Source: Bdellovibrionales bacterium (GTDB lineage: Bacteria > Bdellovibrionota > Bdellovibrionia > Bdellovibrionales > UBA1609). From it: a stretch of DNA of 64,000 bases. Under the pieces are notes generated by a model. It was not told the DNA's origin and ran no database searches. It worked only from the letters and a program-made list of their open reading frames with translations. The position numbers were made by a program, and so were the translations under genes. The DNA is taken from positions 62,001 to 126,000 of the forward strand of contig DAIDIG010000004.1 of the NCBI GenBank assembly GCA_027459485.1, given 5' to 3'. Below, in pieces: positions 26,052 to 36,114 of the stretch; position 1 is the first letter of the stretch; every line of letters begins with the position of its first letter.

Positions 26052-26579
26052 TCAAATCCCGGCCTTGTGCCGTTCTTGATCGTCAACGCGACTTTGGATG
26101 CCACCTTTTAAATTCCCGCGATAAGCGAGATGTTGAATGTCGTAATTAAATGTGCCGCCGTTGAGTGCGGGCGATTGCCACTCAGGCCCCATGCGAATCG
26201 CGTCCACCGGGCAGGCCTCTTCGCAAAACCCGCAAAATACGCAACGAAGGATATCGATTTCGTAGCTGATCGGGTATTTTTCGACGCTCGGGTCGTTGTG
26301 CTCAGCCGCCGTAATCTTAATACATTGTGCCGGGCAATTCGTCGCACACAGCATGCAGGCCGTACAGCGCACACTCCCGTCTTTTTTTACCGTCAGGACG
26401 TGGTTGCCCTTAAAGCGCGGGCCGTACTCATATTTTTCTTCGGGGTAATTGAGCGTCTGCATTTTGTCGCCCACGAACAGATTTCGCAGCATCTTTTTGA
26501 ATGTAAGCCCCATACCCGAAAAAATAGCCGGCAAATACCATTGCGACGAAGCCGACGGCCGCTTGACGACGTAACTCAC
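26052..26579 (-). CDS. nuoI: Complex I subunit NuoI (2x 4Fe-4S)
   Basis: The ferredoxin-like subunit joining the peripheral arm to the membrane arm of NADH:quinone oxidoreductase. It carries two 4Fe-4S motifs, CTACMLCATNCP and CVFCGFCEEACP, as expected for clusters N6a and N6b. Length 175 is normal. GTG 26579 overlaps the nuoG stop as GTGA and has AAAGGAGG upstream, so translation is coupled. In most nuo operons nuoH lies between nuoG and nuoI; here it is missing. Confidence 0.97.
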   Translation of the reverse strand: MSYVVKRPSASSQWYLPAIFSGMGLTFKKMLRNLFVGDKMQTLNYPEEKYEYGPRFKGNHVLTVKKDGSVRCTACMLCATNCPAQCIKITAAEHNDPSVEKYPISYEIDILRCVFCGFCEEACPVDAIRMGPEWQSPALNGGTFNYDIQHLAYRGNLKGGIQSRVDDQERHKAGI

Positions 26580-28129
26580 AGCGGACCTCCTTTATGCACA
26601 AGAAAATTGGTTTTGAGATATTTCGGCGGGAGTGGCCGCATGTTCATGTCGAGCTCCTCGCCGCTCATCAAATGAACAGCTTCTTCGAGCGTCAGCGCGC
26701 CGGCGACGATGGTCGTACCGCGCTTCACTTTTTGTTCAAGACCGGCGTAATTCGTATAGGTGCCGTCTTTTTCAATAAATGTCTTCATTGGGATCTGGGT
26801 CGTCACAGCCGTAAGCCCGTCAACCGCGACACTCTTGCCCGCTGACAACCAAACGACATTCGGAACTTGATCGAATAATCGGAGTTTTGTCTCAAGGTCG
26901 GGGAAAACCGAATGATTCTCCGGCCCCGCAATCACGATATGGGTCAGATCATGAGCCTTGATTTTATCTTCGAGATCTAACCATTTGGTTTTAACCCCGT
27001 ACTTTTCAAGTCGCGCGACTAAACCTTTTGTGTTGGGGTTTCGATCTCCGCGAAAGAGAAGACCGTCAAATCCGTTCATGTCTTCTGGATTGTTGATCCA
27101 GTGATAAATGTTCTGAACGCCGAGCCCGACACTGAAAAATTGAAAAAGCGCGTCGTAGTCTTCGTTTGAGTATTGCCCTGTTATAACCAAGGCTATTTTA
27201 TCGGCGCCGCTTCGGGCTGCAGCCCGAATTGTCGCGCCAACATCTTTAGCCAGAGCGCCCGCTTCGAGAAGGTTCCAATTGTCTTTCGAGCCGGTTTTGC
27301 CGCTCGTCAACCGCACGGGCAAGTTCGTGAATTTGTAAACATCACGCCCTTTATCGCACATCCAATACCCGTTCACCTTGTCGTTCTGGACGGGCTTCAC
27401 TCGCCACGTGCCCTCTTCATTGAAATACACGTTCACATTGCAGCCCGTGGAACAGCCGGTGCAAATCGAGCGCGCTTCTTTAAGATACCAGACGCGCTGG
27501 CGAAAGCGAAAATCTTTGGATGTCAACGCCCCCACCGGGCAAATATCGATCGTATTATAGGAGTAATTATTGTTGAGCGGCTTATTATGAAAGGTGCCGA
27601 TTTCGCTGCGATCGCCGCGGTTGAAAATCCCAAGCTCGTTGGTCTTGGTCACTTCTTCGGTGAACCGCACACAGCGCGAACACAAAATGCAACGTTCAGA
27701 GTCGAGAACAACCGTCGGTCCAAGGTCTATCACTTTGTGCTTTTTTTGTTTTGGCTCCGCCATTTCGGGGTCGTACTGCCCGTAACGCATGTACTGCTCT
27801 TGCAGCCCGCACTCCCCGGCCTGATCACAAATCGGGCAATCAAGCGGGTGATTGATCAAGTGAAAATCCATGCCCCAGCGGACGGCGTCTTTGACCGGTT
27901 CGGACTTGTTAGTGATGACCATGTTGTCGGCGACGACGGTGTTGCAGGCGATTTGTAATTTCGGCTGGCCTTCGATTTGTACCATGCACAATCGGCAAAC
28001 GCCTGCGACCGAAAGCGCCGGATGCCAGCAGTAATGAGCAATTTCTTCACCGGCCTCTTTAAAAGCCTGAATGATCGTCGTGCCGGGTTTAACTTCGATC
28101 GATTTACCGTTAATGGTGCATTTGGGCAT
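26576..28129 (-). CDS. nuoG: Complex I subunit NuoG, short form
   Basis: The Fe-S electron-wiring subunit. Visible sites: 2Fe-2S ferredoxin Cys (CWHPALSVAGVCRLC), the His-Cys motif HPLDCPICDQAGECGLQ, a 4Fe-4S site (CILCSRC with DICPVGALT), and a molybdopterin-oxidoreductase-type Cys set (CTGCSTGC with WMCDKGR). The C-terminal molybdopterin-like domain is reduced: 517 residues against ~690-900 in many bacteria. The ATG overlaps the end of nuoF by 20 bases with AAGGA at good spacing. Confidence 0.96.
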   Translation of the reverse strand: MPKCTINGKSIEVKPGTTIIQAFKEAGEEIAHYCWHPALSVAGVCRLCMVQIEGQPKLQIACNTVVADNMVITNKSEPVKDAVRWGMDFHLINHPLDCPICDQAGECGLQEQYMRYGQYDPEMAEPKQKKHKVIDLGPTVVLDSERCILCSRCVRFTEEVTKTNELGIFNRGDRSEIGTFHNKPLNNNYSYNTIDICPVGALTSKDFRFRQRVWYLKEARSICTGCSTGCNVNVYFNEEGTWRVKPVQNDKVNGYWMCDKGRDVYKFTNLPVRLTSGKTGSKDNWNLLEAGALAKDVGATIRAAARSGADKIALVITGQYSNEDYDALFQFFSVGLGVQNIYHWINNPEDMNGFDGLLFRGDRNPNTKGLVARLEKYGVKTKWLDLEDKIKAHDLTHIVIAGPENHSVFPDLETKLRLFDQVPNVVWLSAGKSVAVDGLTAVTTQIPMKTFIEKDGTYTNYAGLEQKVKRGTTIVAGALTLEEAVHLMSGEELDMNMRPLPPKYLKTNFLVHKGGPL

Positions 28130-29405
28130 AGTTGTATCCTTCTTTTTTCACTTTCGAGCGGCCCTCGCGAACAAAGAACTCGAACTCATCGCGAAATTTC
28201 GTCACAAAACTGATCGCCGGCATGGCCGCGGCGTCCGACAGTGCGCAGATCGTACGCCCCATCATGTTCTTAGCCACTTTCTCGAGGAGTTGCACGTCTT
28301 GCAATCGGCCGTGCCCAGTCACGATGCTCGTCACGATTTTATCGAGCCATCCGGTGCCTTCGCGGCATGGCGTACACTGGCCGCACGATTCGTGGTGGTA
28401 AAAGTGAAGAATCACTTTCATCAAATCGACCATGCAATTGCTGTCATCGATCACAATCACAGCGCCCGAGCCGAGCATGGAGCCCATTTGCGCGAGACAT
28501 TCGTAGTCCATCGTGGCGCGCATCGCTTCGTCAGCGGTCAACACCGGCGCCGATGATCCCCCGGGTATGACGGCCTTCAACTTGCGCCCGTGTTTCAAAC
28601 CGCCGCACAGATTAAAAATTAAATCTTTAAGCGGATAACCGAGCGGGATTTCATAATTACCCGGCCGCACGACATTGCCACTCACCGAAAATAATTTCGT
28701 ACCAGCTGATTTCTCAGTTCCGTTTTTACGGTACGCCTGAGCGCCGTCGCGGATGATGTATTTCACCGCCGCCAAGGTTTCGACGTTGTTTACAATTGTC
28801 GGTTTGCGCAAATACCCCTTCACGGCGGGGAACGGCGGCTTTAATTTCGGCTGCCCCTTAAGACCCTCAAGTGACGAAATCATTCCGGTTTCTTCGCCGC
28901 AAATGTACGCCCCGGCGCCCGAATAGACGTCCATATCGTGATCAAAACCGCTGCCTAAAATATTTTTGCCTAAAAAACCGCCGTCGTAGGCTTCACGAAT
29001 CGCCTTTTCAACCGTGCGATAGCTCTCGGTGTATTCTCCGCGTATGTAAATGTACGATTTTTTTGATTGTACGGCATAGGCTGAAATCACCATGCCTTCG
29101 ATGAGTTGGTGCGGAGCTCGCTCCATCATCATGCGGTCTTTGAACGTGCCGGGTTCGCCTTCGTCGGCATTGCAAAGTAAATAACGAGGCTCGTTGTTTT
29201 CTGGCAAAAAACTCCACTTCATCCCGGTCGGGAAGCCGGCACCCCCGCGCCCACGCAGGCCCGAAGCTTTCACAATTTCGATAATTTCTTTTGGCTTCAT
29301 CCCGAACGCTTTTTTCAGCGTGTCGTAGCCACCGAGCTTCTTATATCCAACGAGGGCTTTGAATTCCGGTTTGTCGTAATGTTCTGTGAGTAGTTTAACT
29401 TCCAT
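28110..29405 (-). CDS. nuoF: Complex I subunit NuoF (NADH/FMN)
   Basis: Binds NADH and FMN and carries cluster N3. The FMN/NADH glycine motif GRGGAGFPTGMKW, GEETGMISSLEG and the Cys set ESCGQCTPCREGTGW with a later TICAL Cys are all present. Its 431 residues are full length. It follows nuoE by 22 bases and overlaps nuoG by 20. Confidence 0.98.
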   Translation of the reverse strand: MEVKLLTEHYDKPEFKALVGYKKLGGYDTLKKAFGMKPKEIIEIVKASGLRGRGGAGFPTGMKWSFLPENNEPRYLLCNADEGEPGTFKDRMMMERAPHQLIEGMVISAYAVQSKKSYIYIRGEYTESYRTVEKAIREAYDGGFLGKNILGSGFDHDMDVYSGAGAYICGEETGMISSLEGLKGQPKLKPPFPAVKGYLRKPTIVNNVETLAAVKYIIRDGAQAYRKNGTEKSAGTKLFSVSGNVVRPGNYEIPLGYPLKDLIFNLCGGLKHGRKLKAVIPGGSSAPVLTADEAMRATMDYECLAQMGSMLGSGAVIVIDDSNCMVDLMKVILHFYHHESCGQCTPCREGTGWLDKIVTSIVTGHGRLQDVQLLEKVAKNMMGRTICALSDAAAMPAISFVTKFRDEFEFFVREGRSKVKKEGYNYAQMHH

Positions 29406-29427
29406 CTCGCTTCCTTATCTCAATTGC

Positions 29428-29910
29428 CTATTTCATTTCTCGCAAAATCTCGATGGCCTTCTCTTCAGTCAACCCTTCGCAAAAGGTATCGTTCACCTGC
29501 ATCATCGGCGCCTTGTCGCAGGCGCCGAGGCACTCGACCCGCGAGATCGTAAATCGTCCGTCCCCTGAGATCTCGCCGTCGTGCACGTCAAATTCCTGAC
29601 ACAAACGATCGGCCAGCTCGCGACCACCGTTCATCGCGCATGAAATGTTGCAGCACACCTGAACGTGATGCCGCCCAACGGGCTTCGTGTTGAACATTGT
29701 GTAAAATCGTAGGACTTCTTCGATTTCGCTCTCGGGTAAATCCATCAAATGGCTCAGGTAAGTAACCGATTCAGGGCTCACCCAACCGTTGTTTTCTTTT
29801 TGCACACGATACAGCGCTGGGATAATCGCCGAATGGCGGTCTTCATACCGGTTTAGCTCGCGCTTTACGAATGCCGCGCCTTCTTCAGATAATTGAAAAG
29901 TCGAGGTCAC
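29428..29910 (-). CDS. nuoE: Complex I subunit NuoE (2Fe-2S)
   Basis: The thioredoxin-fold subunit with cluster N1a. The first Cys pair is in QVCCNISCAMNGG and the second in ECLGACDKAPMM. Its 160 residues are normal. It lies 18 bases after nuoCD and before nuoF. Confidence 0.97.
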   Translation of the reverse strand: MTSTFQLSEEGAAFVKRELNRYEDRHSAIIPALYRVQKENNGWVSPESVTYLSHLMDLPESEIEEVLRFYTMFNTKPVGRHHVQVCCNISCAMNGGRELADRLCQEFDVHDGEISGDGRFTISRVECLGACDKAPMMQVNDTFCEGLTEEKAIEILREMK

Positions 29911-29928
29911 AATATTTCTCCTTCGAAT

Positions 29929-31608
29929 CTATCGATCCAACTCGCCGGCGATTAAATTCATTGTGCCGAGAATCGTGATCACATCGGCCACCAAACCACC
30001 CGTTACTTGCTTTGGAAACGATTGGTAAATGGCAAAACACGGCGGGCGTACCTTCAGTCTATAAGGGCAGCCGCTGCCGTCGCTCACAAGATAAAACCCA
30101 AGTTCACCGTTCGCCGCTTCGGTCGCGTCGTAAATTTCACCTTTCGGCGGTCTGAGGCCCTTCATGACGAGCATGAAGTGATTCATCAAACCTTCGATAT
30201 TGCCGTACACGTCTTTTTTCTCAGGAAGCACAATCGCCTTGTCGCGAATCGTATAATCGCCGCTCGGGACGTTTTTGCAAACTTGGCGAATAATCTTGAG
30301 GGATTGGCGCATCTCCTCGACGCGCACGAGGTAGCGATCATAACAGTCACCCGTCGTCCCGACGGGGATATCAAAATCGAGTTGATCGTATCCGTAATAG
30401 GGCTGCGCCTTTCTCAAATCGAGTGCGACACCTGTCGATCGTAAGCACGGCCCCGTGTAGCCCCACATGATGGCTTCATCGGCAGAGATCGCACCGACTT
30501 TTTGCATCCGCTGCATCCAGATTTTATTCCGCGACAGCATGCGCTCGAGTTCATCCACGCCGATCGTCATCTCATCGCAAAATTGCAAAACTTCGTTGAA
30601 CCAACCTTGCGGAGCGTCTTGCGCCATACCACCGACACGAGTGAGCGCAACCGTCAACCGCGCGCCGCACAGTTTTTCGAACAAGTTGTAGACAAGCTCG
30701 CGGTATTGAAAGAGGTGAAAGAAGCCGGTGATCGCACCCAAATCGACGGCGTTGGCGCCGATGCATACGATGTGATCGATGATGCGCGAAAGTTCGCACA
30801 AGATCACGCGCATGGCCTGCGCTTTTGGCGGGATTTCAACGCCGAGCAATCGCTCTACTGTTTTACAATACCCAACGTTGTTCATCGGGGCCGAACAGTA
30901 ATTGAGGCGATCGGTGTAAGGAATCACTTGGTTGTACGGGTGAGTCTCGGCCATTTTTTCAAAGCAGCGATGGAGAAACCCAAGCTCAACGTTGGCGCGA
31001 ACGACGCGTTCGCCGTCGAGCTCCGCCATCACGCGAAGAGTCCCATGCGTGGCCGGGTGAGACGGGCCGATGTTGAGGGGCAACAAATCTTTATTCGGGT
31101 CAGGCCGATATTTCGGATCTTCGGGGAAGTGAATCGGTAGCGTATCGGTGCAATGTTGCTGATGATTGGCATCGTAATCTTTGCGCAGTGGCCAGCCGAC
31201 AAACTGATGGTGACACAAGATTCGAGTTAAATAAGGATGCCCGGCGAATTCGATACCGAACATATCGTAGACTTCACGTTCAAACCAATTGGCCGATTGC
31301 CAAACCGGAATAGCCGAATCAATCTTTTCGTTCTCACCCACAGCACATTTTACGCGCAAACGATTGTACGTTTTTGACGAAAATAGTTCGTAGACGATAT
31401 CGAAGCGCTTCGCCCGCTCGGGGTAATCGGTTGCCGTGATATGCATAAGAAAATCAAATCGGCCGGTATCTTTAAGGTGACGCAAAACCGGCAAAATAGC
31501 ATCTTTCGGGATGGCTAAAACATTATCGCCGATCACTGTTTCGTATTGAAAATCACCATTCGGAAAACGCGCCGAAATATCCGAACGTAAAGCTTCGATT
31601 GTCGTCAT
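29929..31608 (-). CDS. nuoCD: Fused complex I subunit NuoCD
   Basis: A fusion of the NuoC (30 kDa, ~1-180; [19 protein letters not shown]) and NuoD (49 kDa; [14 protein letters not shown], quinone-site side) subunits, 559 residues, as in enterobacteria. I take ATG 31608, which overlaps the nuoB TGA as ATGA and has GGGAG seven bases upstream; the frame is open further up to 31719 inside nuoB but that extension is spurious. NuoD helps form the quinone-binding pocket with NuoB. Confidence 0.96.
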   Translation of the reverse strand: MTTIEALRSDISARFPNGDFQYETVIGDNVLAIPKDAILPVLRHLKDTGRFDFLMHITATDYPERAKRFDIVYELFSSKTYNRLRVKCAVGENEKIDSAIPVWQSANWFEREVYDMFGIEFAGHPYLTRILCHHQFVGWPLRKDYDANHQQHCTDTLPIHFPEDPKYRPDPNKDLLPLNIGPSHPATHGTLRVMAELDGERVVRANVELGFLHRCFEKMAETHPYNQVIPYTDRLNYCSAPMNNVGYCKTVERLLGVEIPPKAQAMRVILCELSRIIDHIVCIGANAVDLGAITGFFHLFQYRELVYNLFEKLCGARLTVALTRVGGMAQDAPQGWFNEVLQFCDEMTIGVDELERMLSRNKIWMQRMQKVGAISADEAIMWGYTGPCLRSTGVALDLRKAQPYYGYDQLDFDIPVGTTGDCYDRYLVRVEEMRQSLKIIRQVCKNVPSGDYTIRDKAIVLPEKKDVYGNIEGLMNHFMLVMKGLRPPKGEIYDATEAANGELGFYLVSDGSGCPYRLKVRPPCFAIYQSFPKQVTGGLVADVITILGTMNLIAGELDR

Positions 31609-32159
31609 CTCCAGACTCCCGGCTTCCAATTGTCCTTCCACGGACGTGGCGTGTGATCTTCGATCATTTTTTGTATGGTCATGATTCCATCCAGTACGGC
31701 TTCGGGTGTCGGTGGGCACCCGGGAACATAAACGTCAACCGGGATGACCTTGTCCACACCTTGCAGCACGTGATACGACCGATAAAACCCGCCGCTGCTC
31801 GCGCAAGCACCCATTGATAAAACAAATTTTGGTTCGAGCATTTGCTGATAGACGCGCAATATGACGGGGGCCATTTTTTCAGTGATTGTCCCAGCGACAA
31901 TTAAAAGATCGGACTGGCGTGGCGAAAACCGCACCACTTCAGCGCCAAAGCGGGCCAAATCGTATTTCGGGCCCATCACCGACATCAGTTCAATACCGCA
32001 GCAGGCGGTACCGTACGGCATCGGCCAAAGTGAGTTCTTTTGCCCCCAGGCCGCAATTTTTTCTAATGTTGTGGTGTAGCCGATTTCTTGCGGGATTTCT
32101 GTGACATCTTTACCGACGTCCAGACGACCGCCGAGGCTCGACGCATTCTGCGTTGCCAT
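31605..32159 (-). CDS. nuoB: Complex I subunit NuoB (N2 cluster)
   Basis: Holds the terminal 4Fe-4S cluster N2 near the quinone. The four ligands are the tandem Cys of TACCGIELM, the Cys of GACASSGG and the Cys of PGCPPTPEA. Its 184 residues are full length, with AAGGAG before the ATG. nuoA, normally directly upstream, is absent here; the membrane subunits A, H and J-N must be encoded elsewhere if the complex is complete. Confidence 0.97.
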   Translation of the reverse strand: MATQNASSLGGRLDVGKDVTEIPQEIGYTTTLEKIAAWGQKNSLWPMPYGTACCGIELMSVMGPKYDLARFGAEVVRFSPRQSDLLIVAGTITEKMAPVILRVYQQMLEPKFVLSMGACASSGGFYRSYHVLQGVDKVIPVDVYVPGCPPTPEAVLDGIMTIQKMIEDHTPRPWKDNWKPGVWR

Positions 32160-32205
32160 GCGAGTGCTCCTTACGCTTTAAGTCCTTTTTATTATTTAGT
32201 TTTCA

Positions 32206-32343
32206 TCAATCTTCGTGGATAGCTCCGTTGCCCTGCGCCATAAGATAATATTTGGTCGAGCAAAACCCATGCTCACACTGGACTGCATGCCTTTCGATAC
32301 GTTGGTCCAGTTTTTTCTTCGGCCTTAAGTCCGATTTTGTCAT
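32206..32343 (-). CDS. Possible 45-residue protein upstream of nuoB
   Basis: A short frame reading MTKSDLRPKKKLDQRIER, then HAVQCEHGFCSTKYYLMAQ to GAIHED. The composition (two Cys, amphipathic basic N-terminus) looks protein-like and it is collinear with nuoB, 46 bases downstream, in the place normally held by nuoA. It has no membrane helix, so it is not NuoA. The ribosome site is weak. It may be a small accessory protein or chance. Confidence 0.4.
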   Translation of the reverse strand: MTKSDLRPKKKLDQRIERHAVQCEHGFCSTKYYLMAQGNGAIHED

Positions 32344-32425
32344 TTTTACAATCTCATTCGTATGCTTTTGGCTCAAAGCACGCGCGGGTAAAGGGTTCGC
32401 GCGAAAAAACCATATGGGGGGACGA

Positions 32426-34054
32426 ATGAGAGTCAATCTCAAATTGCGAGGGAGTATCGTGGCAGGCCTGGGCCTGGCAATGGGGGTCGGCCTGATCGCG
32501 GCGCCTCGAGCTTTGGCGTCTGCGCCGACAGCGGATGCTGGTGATTATTTGATCGAAATGGCTCCGCGCCGGTCGGCATTCGAATCCTTTTCGACGATGT
32601 CCGCGCCGGCGAATTCTAAAATTGAATATTTGGGCGTGCCCGGTTGGTACCATATTCAGGTGTCCCCGACAGCCGCCAAAACTTTCAGCCTAGAGACCTT
32701 GAGTCAGGCGCCTGGCGTGATGTACGTGCAACCGAACTACAAATTGCATCTCATGGAGAGCCCGAGTCTTGTGAAGTTGCGCGCCGAAGTTCAACGCAAA
32801 CTCGCCCAGTGGCGGGCGAGCTCGCAGAACGCGGCCGATAATAGCCCATGCCCGTTCCCGATTCCAGGGTTGTGTAATCCAAACGGTGGCGGAGGCAACA
32901 CCCCGCCAAATCCGAACCCGAGCGGCGGCGGCGGTAACGCTCCTGTTGCAAAACCGGATATCCCGGCACCGACCACTCCCACAGTGGGCGAGTCGGATCC
33001 GCTTTTCAGTAAACAATGGGGCATGATTTCGATCGGCGTCAAAGACCAGATTTTGTCGAACGCAAAACCGGTCGTCGTCGCTGTCATAGACACCGGCGTC
33101 GATTACACGCACGAAGATCTCGTCGACAATTTGTGGAGAAACCCCGGCGAAATGGGCACAGACGCTCAAGGCCGCGACAAATCCTCAAACCAAGTGGACG
33201 ACGACAATAACGGATACGTCGACGATGTGATCGGCTGGGATTTTGTCATGAACGACAATAAGCCCTATGACATCACGACTCCCCCCGAACAACTTCTCAT
33301 GGGCGAAGGTAACCCCGGCCACGGCACGCACTGCTCGGGTAACGTCGGCGCGCGCGGCGACAACGGTAAAGGGATTGCAGGCGCCGACCCAACTGCAAAA
33401 ATCATGGCGCTTCGTTTTATCAGCGAAAAAGGCCAGGGCACGACAGCTGACGCTGTAAAGGCCATCACTTACGCGATCAATAACGGAGCACAAGTGATGT
33501 CGAACTCATGGGGATCAAACGGCGATGACCCGCAAGACCCCGCAGGCAACAAAGCACTGCATGATGCCATTCAAGCGGCTCAGGCTAAAGGAGTTTTATT
33601 TGTCGCGGCGGCCGGTAATGGCGATCAAAGCGGTAATGGCTTTGATAATGACACGTCGTCGACACCCAGCGTGCCGGCGTCGTATCCGTACGACATTATC
33701 GTGAGTGTTGCGGCGACGGATTCAAGCGGCGCTCTCGCGAGTTTTTCAAACTGGGGCAAAAAGACCGTCACGCTTGCAGCACCCGGCGTGAAGATTTTCT
33801 CGACGGTGGTCGGCAGCAAATACTCCGACACGGTATTTGATTTGGGCGGCGGTTTGACGGCGACATGGGATGGAACTTCAATGGCGACCCCGCACGTCGC
33901 AGGTGCGGCGGCGCTGTACATTGCCACTCACCCGAATGCCACATGGCAAGAAGTGAAAGCGGCTTTGATCAAGAGCGTAACGCCTGAATCCGCACTGGCA
34001 GACAAGACCGTCGCCGGTGGGATTGTGAATGTTCAATCTTTACTGACTTACTAA
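32426..34054 (+). CDS. Secreted subtilisin-like (S8) serine protease
   Basis: A 542-residue preproprotease. Signal peptide 1-33; an I9-type propeptide (~35-115, ending in GVMYVQPNYKLHL); a Gly/Pro/Asn-rich linker (~150-175); then the S8 catalytic domain with D222 (AVIDTGVDYTHEDL), H299 (GHGTHCSG), the oxyanion Asn in SNSWG and S485 (GTSMATPHVAGAAAL). ATG 32426 is chosen because a G-run lies just upstream and the signal peptide starts there. It is divergent from the nuo operon and ends at a strong terminator. Extracellular protein digestion is the likely role. Confidence 0.96.
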   Translation: MRVNLKLRGSIVAGLGLAMGVGLIAAPRALASAPTADAGDYLIEMAPRRSAFESFSTMSAPANSKIEYLGVPGWYHIQVSPTAAKTFSLETLSQAPGVMYVQPNYKLHLMESPSLVKLRAEVQRKLAQWRASSQNAADNSPCPFPIPGLCNPNGGGGNTPPNPNPSGGGGNAPVAKPDIPAPTTPTVGESDPLFSKQWGMISIGVKDQILSNAKPVVVAVIDTGVDYTHEDLVDNLWRNPGEMGTDAQGRDKSSNQVDDDNNGYVDDVIGWDFVMNDNKPYDITTPPEQLLMGEGNPGHGTHCSGNVGARGDNGKGIAGADPTAKIMALRFISEKGQGTTADAVKAITYAINNGAQVMSNSWGSNGDDPQDPAGNKALHDAIQAAQAKGVLFVAAAGNGDQSGNGFDNDTSSTPSVPASYPYDIIVSVAATDSSGALASFSNWGKKTVTLAAPGVKIFSTVVGSKYSDTVFDLGGGLTATWDGTSMATPHVAGAAALYIATHPNATWQEVKAALIKSVTPESALADKTVAGGIVNVQSLLTY

Positions 34055-34084
34055 TTGTTGTAGCGCCTGCGCTCGCTGGGCACG

Positions 34085-34116
34085 AACCCCTAGCTTCCTC
34101 AGCTAGGGGTTTTTTA
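34085..34116 (+). terminator. Intrinsic terminator after S8 protease
   Basis: A perfect 11-bp stem, AACCCCTAGCT and AGCTAGGGGTT, with a five-base loop, followed by TTTTT. Confidence 0.94.
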
Positions 34117-34264
34117 TTATTTTTCACGGTTGTCGAAAAATCAGACAACGCGCCCATTTTCGACGCCTGTGGATCGACTGATGAGCCCGCAATTCCTAAA
34201 AAGATTTCACGACCGGTACTTTCACGCCTGAGTGTCAAGGCTCTCGTGGTATAACTTTGGCCAA

Positions 34265-35464
34265 ATGCTTAAGCGAAACATGTTTTTTCTGATTGTCGCA
34301 CTGTTTGGACTGACGTTCAGCCCGCTGGCTCTTGGCGAAATTTCTAACCCAAACTCAATTTCATGCCAAGACTATCAGGCCATCGTGAATCGTGAACGGT
34401 TGCAGTCAAACAAATTTCAGGTAATGCGCCAAAAGATATTAGCACTCTGCCGCGAGTCGTGGGTTTCAGGCGAAGAAGATTATATTAAACATTTTGGCGA
34501 GTACACTTGGCAGAGTGCCAATTTTTCCGTTATGTCGAATTTGGCGGAACGCTTTGAGCACAAAGGGTTGTCATTAAGCGTTTATGATATTTTAAACTAT
34601 CCGCGACTCAATGAAATTCTCGACGAATGCTACCCAGGCAAAAGTGTAAGCGCAAAATTTCAACAATGGTATTTTAAAGAAAGTCTCGCGTATAATGATG
34701 TCGTGTCTTATGAAGACGGAACGGCTGCTGGAATCATCGCTGTCATATACGGACCGTTGGCATTCAGCAAATATTTGAAAACTGTGCCGGCGATTGCGCG
34801 TGCGACTGAATATGTTACGTCATTGCCGGCATTCGCGCGGATTGCGACTATGCGTTCGTGGGTCATTGAAACTTTTCCTTTTATGGCGAAGACTTGGGTT
34901 AAATACACGGTTTTATTCGGCGGCACAGCAGCCGGTACGGCTGCCTACGTAGGCTGGAAGCAAATTCACGCCGCCAATAATGGCGCACCGGTATATGTGC
35001 CGAATGCTTTCAGCTCATCCTCGCGTAAAATTTCGAAAGAGTCAGCGCACCCCACGGCAATGGAAATCATAGACGGTATCACCGCGCCTGACCTGTTTTC
35101 ATCCGATCTGTCGGGGACTTCTGCCGCTATTGAACAAGCGACTCAACAGTACGGCAACGCGCACGGCTCGATGCCGCTGCCAAATAGTGACCCCTTTGGC
35201 GATTTGACATCGTCAGTTAAGCCTACACTGGACGATTGCAGGCAAAGCATTCAAACTTACGACAATGATCCAGTATCGGATAATTTAACCAATTTGAAGA
35301 ATCGATGTGAAGCATACTTTCACGACGTCAGTTACAGTTTGGGATTATTAAAATATCCGGCCGTGCGTTGCATCGCCTTAAATGACGGCATCACGGTAAA
35401 GTTAAAGGATCAATTCGAGAGTATTGTGCGACTATTGCCGGCGGCCGCGCTCACTCGTCGCTAA
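34265..35464 (+). CDS. Exported or membrane protein of unknown function
   Basis: A 399-residue protein with signal peptide (MLKRNMFFLIVALFGLTFSPLALG), then a mature part with six Cys and two further hydrophobic stretches (GTAAGIIAVIYGPLAF and YTVLFGGTAAGTAAYVGW) that could be membrane helices. Not recognised. ATG 34265 or the next in-frame ATG five codons on; neither has a clear ribosome site. Its last 14 bases overlap the 3' end of the convergent coiled-coil gene. Confidence 0.72.
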   Translation: MLKRNMFFLIVALFGLTFSPLALGEISNPNSISCQDYQAIVNRERLQSNKFQVMRQKILALCRESWVSGEEDYIKHFGEYTWQSANFSVMSNLAERFEHKGLSLSVYDILNYPRLNEILDECYPGKSVSAKFQQWYFKESLAYNDVVSYEDGTAAGIIAVIYGPLAFSKYLKTVPAIARATEYVTSLPAFARIATMRSWVIETFPFMAKTWVKYTVLFGGTAAGTAAYVGWKQIHAANNGAPVYVPNAFSSSSRKISKESAHPTAMEIIDGITAPDLFSSDLSGTSAAIEQATQQYGNAHGSMPLPNSDPFGDLTSSVKPTLDDCRQSIQTYDNDPVSDNLTNLKNRCEAYFHDVSYSLGLLKYPAVRCIALNDGITVKLKDQFESIVRLLPAAALTRR

Positions 35465-36113
35465 GTTTTTTATATTTATTATAGGTTGAGTTCGATTCGC
35501 GTGCCTTCGCGGTCCACTTTGTCGCTTCGACTTCGTAGTCTTTGCGCTTGGCCACCCACTTACTCTTTTCATTTTGCGCTTGCGACTGTTTATTTGCGAG
35601 CTCAGTTTCAAGCTGCGACATCTGTTGCACTTGAGTGTCCCAGTTTTTTTCTTCAGTCTTTGCTTGATCGACCATTTTATCATAGGCCGTTAGATTATCT
35701 TGCCGCTTTTGACGATTGGCTTGAAGCTTTGCCAAATATTTTTGAACTTCGTCGATCTGCTTATCTTCTTTGGCCATTTTCATTTGCTCTTTCGCCTTAA
35801 GAAGTGCGATCTGGTGCTCCATAGCGGCTAGAGCCTTCTTGTTTTTATCGACATTCTTCGTATTGTAAATCAGCTGCTTTTTCATTTTTTCAAGTTCTTC
35901 AATCGCCTTTTCCGCCTGGGCGACGTTTTTGTTCACAATATCGAGATTATCCTGATACTGCTTGCGGTTGAATTCGCTGTTTTCAGCGTTGGTTTTCAGC
36001 TGATCCAGCGCTTGTTTGGTGTCCGTTTTCGCTGAGGCGGATTGGGGCGAAATAAAACCGCTCGCCAGAATGGCCAGTGCCAAAAAGCCCGAACTTTTTA
36101 TTATAGATTTCAT
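35451..36113 (-). CDS. Periplasmic coiled-coil protein, motor operon
   Basis: A 220-residue protein with signal peptide ending ASA, and thereafter an almost unbroken heptad-rich coiled coil full of Lys, Glu and Gln (NKNVAQAEKAIEELEKMKK, LLKAKEQMKMAKEDKQIDE). It is the last gene of the Agl/Glt-like operon, starting one base after the preceding stop with GGAGGAG inside that gene's 3' end. A periplasmic rod spanning to cell wall or outer membrane would fit the complex; that is inference. Confidence 0.82.
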   Translation of the reverse strand: MKSIIKSSGFLALAILASGFISPQSASAKTDTKQALDQLKTNAENSEFNRKQYQDNLDIVNKNVAQAEKAIEELEKMKKQLIYNTKNVDKNKKALAAMEHQIALLKAKEQMKMAKEDKQIDEVQKYLAKLQANRQKRQDNLTAYDKMVDQAKTEEKNWDTQVQQMSQLETELANKQSQAQNEKSKWVAKRKDYEVEATKWTAKARESNSTYNKYKKLSDE

Positions 36114-36114
36114 C

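Noticed and set aside
27173-27958. 261-codon plus-strand open frame
   Set aside because: It lies wholly antisense to nuoG, has no ribosome site and reads as low-quality protein; codon bias of nuoG creates it.
30502-31140. 212-codon plus-strand open frame
   Set aside because: Antisense shadow of nuoCD.
32206-32343. nuoA upstream of nuoB
   Set aside because: The frame here is a 45-residue hydrophilic peptide without membrane helices, so it is not NuoA; kept only as a possible small gene.
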